NCBI GenBank assembly: GCA_963798455.1
Contig: CAWCTD010000004.1
Span: forward strand, 434,001 to 498,000
Reading direction: 5' to 3'
DNA length: 64,000 nucleotides
Source: CAWCTD01 sp963798455
GTDB lineage: Bacteria > Acidobacteriota > Terriglobia > Bryobacterales > Bryobacteraceae
Part shown: piece by piece, positions 43,868 to 50,220 of the stretch
Layout: each line of letters starts with the position of its first letter
Numbering within the stretch: the stretch's first letter is position 1
Position numbers and translations under genes: made by a program
Notes under the pieces: generated by a model
What the model was told of the DNA's origin: nothing
The model's database searches: none
What the model saw: the letters and a program-made list of their open reading frames with translations, nothing else

Positions 43868-44452
43868 TCAGCGCTTCTTCTGCAGCTTTTTCGATTCGGG
43901 AGCGGCCTCTGGTCCGGGCGCCGAGCCTCGCTTCAGGAGCGCTTCGATATTGGAACGCATGTTGGCTTCGGTATTCTTGAAGAAGGAATCGTCCCCGGTG
44001 AACTGGGCGCGGATAACCCCGTTCCCATCCACGAAGGCAAGGAATGGGACCGAGTACTGCTTCATAAACGAGAGCTGCAGGTGTTGGAACACGGAGAGTT
44101 GGGATGCCGTTCCCGCCGGTAAGGAAAGATTCAGCTTCTTGACGAGTGCCGGCAGCCTGGCGGGCCCATCGGGGTTGAAGGCCACGGCGATTGCCTGTAA
44201 CCCACGCGCGCGGTACTCACGCTGAAGCTTCTCCAGGACCTGCGCCGTCTCCTGACAGTGCGGGCACTCGGTCAGAAGGAACTCGACAACCAGGGCCTTC
44301 CCTCGAAACTCGCTCAACCGCAGCGGTTTGCCGGCGGTTGTCACGACTGTGAAGTCCGGGGATTGTCGCGGGACCTGTTGGGCCAACAACAATGCCGGAA
44401 AGAGGCTCAGTGCGAGCCAACTCAGGGAAGGGATCGTTCGGAATCGCTTCAT
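43868..44452 (-). CDS. TlpA-family secreted thioredoxin
   Basis: 194 residues with signal peptide (LSWLALSLFPALLLAQQ) and an AhpC/TlpA-type domain. The active site lies in VVEFLLTECPHCQETAQVLE, followed by a peroxiredoxin-like LNLSLPAGTASQ region. A charged C-terminal tail follows. It would act in the periplasm on protein or substrate disulfides. Its start overlaps the MauE stop (TGATG), matching the known MauD/MauE-like pairing of a thioredoxin with a membrane partner. Confidence 0.82.
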   Translation of the reverse strand: MKRFRTIPSLSWLALSLFPALLLAQQVPRQSPDFTVVTTAGKPLRLSEFRGKALVVEFLLTECPHCQETAQVLEKLQREYRARGLQAIAVAFNPDGPARLPALVKKLNLSLPAGTASQLSVFQHLQLSFMKQYSVPFLAFVDGNGVIRAQFTGDDSFFKNTEANMRSNIEALLKRGSAPGPEAAPESKKLQKKR

Positions 44453-44928
44453 CAGTTAGTCTCCTGGATATTCCGCCCATCTGGGTTTCCAATGGCACGG
44501 CCGTGGAAGCAAAGGAAAGTCAGCAGAATCGAAGCCGCCAGCAATACCCCATCCCGCAGCAGCGATCGCGGGCCAAGTGCGTCGCCCGGCCCGAAGCAAC
44601 CGCAGTCGATCCCCATGCCCCTTGCGAACGAGTACAGCATGACGGCAAAGAATATGCTCAGCAGGCCGGTGATAGCCAGTGAGGAGTATCGCAGACCGTA
44701 GCCGCTAATGATCACGACAGCAAGCCCCAACTCCAGCCACGGAAGCGTTCGGGCTGCCACCCATACGGCCCACTCCGGCAGCAATCCGTAAGCGGCGATT
44801 GACATCGCGAACACCTGCCAGGGCTCGCGTAGTTTCGTGTAGGCGGCGTACAGCATCACGCCCCCCAGCAACAATCTCAGGAAGATGATCACATGAGGGC
44901 GTCCACGACGGAGAACGTTGTTGTCCAT
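44452..44928 (-). CDS. MauE/DoxX-family membrane protein
   Basis: 158 residues, four membrane helices (FLRLLLGGVMLYAAYTKL first) and the MauE-type GIDCGCFGPGD cysteine loop. MauE proteins supply reducing power or help form disulfides for periplasmic partners. Here the partner is the TlpA protein just downstream. The promoter at 45045 with the ArsR motif places both under arsenic control. Confidence 0.75.
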   Translation of the reverse strand: MDNNVLRRGRPHVIIFLRLLLGGVMLYAAYTKLREPWQVFAMSIAAYGLLPEWAVWVAARTLPWLELGLAVVIISGYGLRYSSLAITGLLSIFFAVMLYSFARGMGIDCGCFGPGDALGPRSLLRDGVLLAASILLTFLCFHGRAIGNPDGRNIQETN

Positions 44929-45040
44929 GGCTTTGGATCACTCATCCTCTCTGAAGTCCGAATTGCAGTAGCCGGTCACAACCAAAGTAGTCGCAGCGCA
45001 TTGAGAAACGGCCATAGGTGCCGCACCGGCCGCCGCCTTT

Positions 45041-45120
45041 TTCGATCATAGCGGAAGTACCGAAAGGCAGTCAAGGCACACCGGCATTTTCAAATCTACG
45101 GTAGTTTTGCTATTGTCGAA
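45041..45120. promoter_or_regulatory. Divergent promoters with ArsR-type shared motif
   Basis: Leftward: -35 TTGACT (45069-45074), 18 nt, -10 TATGAT (45045-45050), driving MauE-TlpA after a 110-nt leader. Rightward: -35-like TTTCAA (45088-45093), 17 nt, -10 TATTGT (45111-45116), driving arsR-arsC. TTCCGCTATGATCGAA (minus, 45041-45056) and GCTATTGTCGAA (plus, 45109-45120) share GCTATNNTCGAA with the site at 43726. Confidence 0.55.
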
Positions 45121-45161
45121 GAAGGGTCGGCGTGTCTGCGTCCGAGTCGGCTGAAACTACA

Positions 45162-45512
45162 ATGAAGAAGACACAGGAACAGGCGCAACAAATCGCTCGC
45201 TACGCCGACATGTTCTCAGCGATGGGCACTGCGGCGCGCTTGCGCATTCTGCGCTTGCTGCTCGAGGCGCACCCGGAAGGGATGGTCGCCGGAGATCTGC
45301 AATCCGAACTCGGAATCCCCCCGTCTACGCTCTCCCATCATTTGGACAAGCTGAAGAACGAAGCCTTGGTGACCGTCCGGCGCGAAGGTACGCATCTGTG
45401 GTACGCGGCGAATACCGAGGCGTTGCAGGAAGTGCTCACCTTCATATACGCCGAGTGCTGCACACGAAGCAAGGCGATCAAGCCCGATGTCATCATCAAG
45501 CTGTGCCGCTGA
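45162..45512 (+). CDS. arsR: ArsR-family regulator with C-terminal CC sensor (copy B)
   Basis: 116 residues from ATG 45162 (MKKTQEQAQQIARYADM), chosen because it aligns with copy A; a GTG at 45132 is possible. Core MFSAMGTAARLRILRLLL, recognition PPSTLSHHLDKLKNEALVT and wing RREGTHLWYAAN. C-terminal AECCTRSK and final KLCR supply the cysteines. It is co-transcribed with arsC. Confidence 0.88.
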   Translation: MKKTQEQAQQIARYADMFSAMGTAARLRILRLLLEAHPEGMVAGDLQSELGIPPSTLSHHLDKLKNEALVTVRREGTHLWYAANTEALQEVLTFIYAECCTRSKAIKPDVIIKLCR

Positions 45513-45520
45513 GGTTGTAG

Positions 45521-45946
45521 ATGCCGACTGAACCGAAAGAAAAAGTTCTGATTCTATGCACCGGCAACTCCGCTCGGAGCCAAATGGCGGAGGGGCTCTT
45601 CCGGTCCGCGCTGGGCGAGAAGTTTGAGGTATTCAGCGCCGGCATCAAACCGTCGTCGGTTCGCCCCGAGGCGATCGAGGTGATGCGGGAGATCGGAATC
45701 GACATCTCCGGCCACCGCTCGAAATCGGTTGACGAGTTCCTGGGCCAGCGGTTCCGTTACGTGATCACGGTCTGCGACAACGCCAAAGAGAGTTGCCCGA
45801 TTTTTGCCGGTAAGGCCGAGCGCGTCCATTGGAGCTTTGAGGATCCGGCTGCGGCCCAAGGCTCCGAGGAAGAGCGCACGGCCGTGTTTCGCCGGATTCG
45901 AGACCAAATCGTTGGCAGGATCAAGACCTTCATCGAGGCCTTATGA
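45521..45946 (+). CDS. arsC: ArsC arsenate reductase (thioredoxin/LMW phosphatase type)
   Basis: 141 residues. N-terminal phosphatase-like P-loop LCTGNSARSQMAEG, with the nucleophilic Cys and Arg. The later cysteine in VITVCDNAKESCPIF gives the disulfide cascade of the thioredoxin-coupled class. HWSFEDPAAAQGSEEE is the usual Asp-Pro region. It reduces arsenate to arsenite, the substrate of Acr3 and ArsM. It starts 8 nt after arsR. Confidence 0.94.
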   Translation: MPTEPKEKVLILCTGNSARSQMAEGLFRSALGEKFEVFSAGIKPSSVRPEAIEVMREIGIDISGHRSKSVDEFLGQRFRYVITVCDNAKESCPIFAGKAERVHWSFEDPAAAQGSEEERTAVFRRIRDQIVGRIKTFIEAL

Positions 45947-46079
45947 GGTTGCGGATCGCCGCATAATAAACCATGTGATTGCGGTCTGAAATCCAGCATG
46001 GGGAAGATGCCCGATCTTCGTCGGTGGTCTGGAGCGGCTTCATTGCCTTTTGAAGAAGTCCTGTTTTGCGAAACCCAGC

Positions 46080-46132
46080 TTGACGCCTCGATGGGCGAGG
46101 TGTAGTATCGTAGCATATGCCTCGCCCATCGA
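46080..46132 (+). promoter_or_regulatory. padR promoter with 13-bp inverted repeat around the start codon
   Basis: -35 TTGACG (46080-46085), 17 nt, -10 TAGTAT (46103-46108). The perfect arms TCGATGGGCGAGG (46088-46100) and CCTCGCCCATCGA (46120-46132) enclose the -10 and the ATG at 46117. The ATG is 8 nt past the -10, so a near-leaderless message. A likely autoregulatory PadR site. Confidence 0.6.
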
Positions 46133-46512
46133 TGCATCTCGAAAAAGCGGACAAGCCGCCGGTCGACTACACCGATCGCTTGTATTGGAACGGGATCATC
46201 AAGATGAGCCTATCGAAATTCTTTATCCTCAGCGTGCTCCATAAGCGCCCGATGTATGGCTACGAAATCACCCACGAGGTGGACATATCCACCTCCGGCT
46301 GCTGCTCTCCAAGAGAAGGAACGATCTACCCTGTGTTGCGGGAGTTTGAAGAAGGGGGTTACGTCACGGTGCGTGAGGAGACGGTCGGTGGACGAGGCCG
46401 CAAAGTCTACGCCCTCACCAGCAAGGGGAAAGAGGCTTTCTCCGTGGCCGTCGAGGCCTGGATGGAAGTTATGGATCATGTGCGGGCGAGCCGCGAGATT
46501 GTGGTGAGGTGA
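46117..46512 (+). CDS. PadR-family regulator with CC motif
   Basis: 131 residues. An N-terminal DRLYWNGIIKMSLSKF leads into the PadR winged helix: FILSVLHKRPMYGYEITHEV, then GTIYPVLREFEEGGYVTVRE and GRGRKVYALTSKGK. A vicinal pair in STSGCCSPREG, just before the recognition helix, is a possible As(III) site. An ATG at 46204 could serve as an internal start. It precedes the ArsD-ATPase gene, whose upstream DNA holds a long palindrome. Confidence 0.85.
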   Translation: MPRPSMHLEKADKPPVDYTDRLYWNGIIKMSLSKFFILSVLHKRPMYGYEITHEVDISTSGCCSPREGTIYPVLREFEEGGYVTVREETVGGRGRKVYALTSKGKEAFSVAVEAWMEVMDHVRASREIVVR

Positions 46513-46532
46513 CTTTTTTTGGCTTGTTAGCA

Positions 46533-46558
46533 TTGTCCATCGATGCATCGATGGACAA
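46533..46558. promoter_or_regulatory. 26-bp perfect palindrome before the ArsD-ATPase gene
   Basis: The half-site TTGTCCATCGATG is followed directly by its reverse complement. It lies between padR and the ATPase gene, 33 nt before the ATG. The core CCATCGATGCATC recurs at the start of padR (46126-46138). A probable PadR operator. Confidence 0.65.
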
Positions 46559-46590
46559 ACAGACTGGGCATCGACTAGCAAGGAGAGTTC

Positions 46591-49386
46591 ATGAAGAAGC
46601 TTGAGATTTACGATCCGCCCTTGTGCTGCTCGACGGATCCCGTGCTGGTGCAATTCGCCGCCGACTTGGCATGGGCGGCGAAGCAGGGCGTGAAGGTAGA
46701 ACGCCATGATCTGGGCCGGGAGGCGGAGCTGTTCGTCTCGAATCCCGAGATTCTTCGAGAGATGGAAGGAGGACCGAATCGGCTTCCTATCGTCATCGTC
46801 GACGGGCACATTGTATCAATGGGGAGCTACCCCTCCCGTGAACGATTGGCGGAACTGCTGGGGCTCACCCTGGAACCGGGCGCGTGGAACGTCCCGTTCG
46901 AGCCCGGCATCGAGACGGTCACGCTCCAGATCGAAGGAATGGAGTGTGGCTGCGAAGGAACCCTGGTTGAACGAAAGATGAACGGGCTGGCCGGCGTTCT
47001 GAGCCATGAGCTCAATCCGATCACCAACCAGCTCCGGGTCTCCTACGACCCCAGGTCCACGACGATCCAGGACATCATCCGGTCGGTCTCCGAGACGGGG
47101 ATGAAGGCCTCACTGCTGAAGGGCCAGGGCCGGCGCAGCACCTGGTGGCGCGAGAAGCAGCAACTCGCCCTCTATGGGTGCGGCCTTCTCGCCCTCATCG
47201 CCTTTATAGCGGGAAAACTTGGCGCATCACCTCTTGTCGGCAACGGACTCTACTTGTTCTCCGTCCTCACCGGCGTCTACTATCCGGCGCGAAAGGCGCT
47301 TATCGCCCTTGTCAATCTCACGCCGACAATTCACCTCCTCATGCTCATCGGTTCCGGCGGCGCCATGCTCCTCGGTTTGTGGGGCGAAGCAGCCGTTCTG
47401 ATCTTCGTCTACTCGCTCGGCGACGTCCTCGAGTCTTACGCGGTTGACAAGGCGCGGGGGGCGATCCGATCGCTCATGGAATTGATGCCCAGGGAAGCGC
47501 TCGTGCGCACGGAGAGCGGTGAGGTGGTGCGCCCGATCGAGGAGATTGCGGTAGGGGATATCGTCGTGGTACGGCCGGGCGAGCGGATACCCGTCGATGG
47601 GCGCGTCGTCCGGGGCTCGTCCTATGTGGACCAGGCGGCCGTCACCGGGGAGCCAATCCCGGTGCGGCGGGAGGCTGGCGGCGACGTCTTCGCCGGGACC
47701 ATCAACCAGAATGGTTCGCTCGAGGTACAGGTGGGGAAGCCCGCATCCGAGGCGATGCTCTCCCGGATCATCTATTCAGTCGAAGAGGCGCAGGCGAAGA
47801 AGACCTCGTTGCAGAGGTTTTCCGACTCCTTCGGTAAATACTACACGCCAGCCATGTTCGTTCTCGGCGTGCTGGTGGCCATTGTGCCGCCCCTGTTCAT
47901 GGGAGCCGAGTGGCTGCCATTCATCTATCGGGGGCTGGTCGTCTTTGTGGTCTCGTGCTCCTGCGGCCTCGCTCTCTCGGTCCCCGTGGCCGTCGTGGCC
48001 GCAATGGCGAACGCGGCCCGGCATGGAACAGTCTTTAAGGGAGGCGCCTATCTCGAGGCCGTCGATCGGGTGAAGGTCGTCGCCTTCGACAAGACCGGCA
48101 CCCTGACCATCGGGCGTCCTCAGGTCACGGACGTTCTGGCCTTCGGCGGCGTGGGAGAACAGGAGGTGCTGGACCTTGCTGGTACGATTGAGTCGCGGTC
48201 TGGTCATCCGCTGGCGGCCGCAATCGTCCGCAAGTCGCGGGAGAGCGGGGCATCCTCCGGGCAATCGGTGGAGGACTTCCATGAGAGCGCCGGGCTGGGT
48301 GTCACGGCTACGGTTCGCGGACTGCCGTGCGTGGTCGGCAGTCCCCGGTGTCTCGTGGAGCACGGGGTGCCCATTGAGGATGCCGAAGACGCCGTTGCCC
48401 GCCTCGAAAGCGAAGGCAAGACAGTCGTCCTGGTGAGTGCCGATGGCCGCTTGGCCGGCCTCGTGGCAATCGCCGACACCCTGCGGCCGGGGGCGACCGA
48501 GGCCCTGCGACGCCTGAGTCGCGGTGGGGTGCGGACAGTAATGCTCACCGGGGACAACGAGCGGAGCGCTCAGGCAATTGCCCGCCGAGTGGGAGTGGAC
48601 GAATACTACGCCCAGCTTCTACCCACCGACAAGGTTGACGTAATTCGCAGGCTCCGACAGAAACACGGCCGGGTGGCCATGGTCGGCGACGGAATCAATG
48701 ACGCGCCGGCGATGGCCGTTGCGGACGTGGGCATCGCGATGGGAGCGGCGGGAACCGACGTTGCCATCGAAGCCGGGGACGTTGTTCTGATGTCCGACGA
48801 CCTTGCCAAGATTGCCTTTGCCCGTGAGCTCTCCAGCCGGGCAGTCAGCACGATCCGGCAGAACATCGTGGTCTCCCTGATCAATGTTGCTTTTATGGTG
48901 GTCATGGCCTTACTCGGCTACCTCGGGCTCGTCACCGGGCTACTCCTCAACGAGGCAAGCGCACTTTTCGTGATTGCCAATGCGCTACGGCTATTGAAGT
49001 GGCAGAGCCGCGCCACAGTGCCGGTGGCCGCCGAAGTGCCGGCGGCGAGGACAACTGCTCCGACTTTCCCGATTGCTGCGCCCCAGCAATCGTGCTGCTG
49101 CTCTTGTGCCGAGGAGACAAACGCGGTGATGACGCCAGCGTCAATCGCCGGCGAAGCAAAGGGAGCGAATGGGGTGGATTCTGCGACTTTCGAGATTGTT
49201 GGGCTCAGTTGTTCATGCGCGGGACAGATTGTCGAGAAGCGTGTGAAAGGCCTGAGGGGTGTCAAGAGCTTCAGCCTGAACCCAATCACCAATCAGATGA
49301 AGTTGACATACGACCTGTCGGCTCTATCTTTGCAGGACATCGAAACCGCAGTGAAGAAAGCCGGTGCTACGGCAGTCCGGCGGTAG
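46591..49386 (+). CDS. ArsD-HMA-P1B ATPase-HMA fusion with CxC metal motifs
   Basis: 931 residues, with AAGGAG before the ATG. Residues 1-100 are ArsD-like: KLEIYDPPLCCSTDPVL keeps C12-C13 but lacks the third Cys region, and RLPIVIVDGHIVSMGSYPSR matches ArsD. Residues 107-175 are an HMA-like domain with GMECGCEG (C119, C121) instead of CxxC. The P-type ATPase core has TGE (352-354), DKTGT (D500), HP (539-540) and GDGINDAP (699-706). The membrane metal site is SCSCGLALSVP (C456, C458), not CPC. A CCCSC cluster (835-839) and a second HMA with SCSCAG (C874, C876) follow. Predicted to pump a soft metalloid, probably As(III), from the cytoplasm. The substrate is inferred. Confidence 0.88.
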   Translation: MKKLEIYDPPLCCSTDPVLVQFAADLAWAAKQGVKVERHDLGREAELFVSNPEILREMEGGPNRLPIVIVDGHIVSMGSYPSRERLAELLGLTLEPGAWNVPFEPGIETVTLQIEGMECGCEGTLVERKMNGLAGVLSHELNPITNQLRVSYDPRSTTIQDIIRSVSETGMKASLLKGQGRRSTWWREKQQLALYGCGLLALIAFIAGKLGASPLVGNGLYLFSVLTGVYYPARKALIALVNLTPTIHLLMLIGSGGAMLLGLWGEAAVLIFVYSLGDVLESYAVDKARGAIRSLMELMPREALVRTESGEVVRPIEEIAVGDIVVVRPGERIPVDGRVVRGSSYVDQAAVTGEPIPVRREAGGDVFAGTINQNGSLEVQVGKPASEAMLSRIIYSVEEAQAKKTSLQRFSDSFGKYYTPAMFVLGVLVAIVPPLFMGAEWLPFIYRGLVVFVVSCSCGLALSVPVAVVAAMANAARHGTVFKGGAYLEAVDRVKVVAFDKTGTLTIGRPQVTDVLAFGGVGEQEVLDLAGTIESRSGHPLAAAIVRKSRESGASSGQSVEDFHESAGLGVTATVRGLPCVVGSPRCLVEHGVPIEDAEDAVARLESEGKTVVLVSADGRLAGLVAIADTLRPGATEALRRLSRGGVRTVMLTGDNERSAQAIARRVGVDEYYAQLLPTDKVDVIRRLRQKHGRVAMVGDGINDAPAMAVADVGIAMGAAGTDVAIEAGDVVLMSDDLAKIAFARELSSRAVSTIRQNIVVSLINVAFMVVMALLGYLGLVTGLLLNEASALFVIANALRLLKWQSRATVPVAAEVPAARTTAPTFPIAAPQQSCCCSCAEETNAVMTPASIAGEAKGANGVDSATFEIVGLSCSCAGQIVEKRVKGLRGVKSFSLNPITNQMKLTYDLSALSLQDIETAVKKAGATAVRR

Positions 49387-50220
49387 CTACACGCCCAACA
49401 CGAGAGACCTCGTGGTGTCCAAGCACTGGATCTGCTTCAGGTCGCGCATTGCCGTGGCAGCGGTCTTGGTTGCTATCCCGGCCCCTTGCGCCGCACCTTC
49501 GACCCGCCTCGACTTCGGCTGATGTCCGTCGCCGGATAGATCGTGCTCGGTGATGAGAACGCAGTGGAGCAGCCGGTTGAACGTCAAGCGGAGGGAGCCT
49601 TGGCTGGCTGACGCCGCGGAGCCTTTCGGTAGCGCAATCCGCACCCAGGCGAGACATCCATTCGAGACAAACGCATTTCCGAATTCCCCCGCTTGGTTAA
49701 CAAGCTGGAGAATTCTCGTCGAGCAGGATTCTCCATTCGAGAGTTCGTGCTTGCGTGTCTCTTGGGGAGCCAGTCGGGCCACTTCGAAACATCGTCCCAG
49801 GCGTGTTCACGCACAGGCAGGGCGCCCAGCACTTCGGCGGCCCGTTCACCACCACGCCCAGCAGCGTGCCGAGATGACAAGAGCCAGCGGACGACCTTGG
49901 GGTTCCAGCATGCTTGGAGGCCCACAGCTCAAGGTTTCCCGGCACCACGCTACAAGGGTGCGGCGGCCCGTTGGGGCCGTCTGCTGCGGCTTCGCCTATG
50001 GCTCTCTGCAGCCTCCTTCGCGCCTTGCGGCTCACTTACGGATTACGAACCGTTCGATCTGAAAAGAACCTGTTCGGCACCATGAAGACATAGCCTTAAT
50101 TGTGGCTGGCGACCAGAAGCCGGTCCCGGATTCGATGGCCCCTACGACCTCGACAAACTCCACGGGCTCTACTCCGTCTGACTCCGCCCCGCCCCACATT
50201 CTGCAAAATAGGCAATATAA
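49387..50220. other. Gene-free stretch between ATPase and CHAT gene
   Basis: Several open frames exist on both strands but none has a recognisable product, convincing start or ribosome binding site. The stretch could be decayed genes. I see no clear repeat or RNA. Confidence 0.5.

Noticed and set aside
49387..50062. Several overlapping ORFs after the ATPase
   Set aside because: No domain, start signal or consistent frame.
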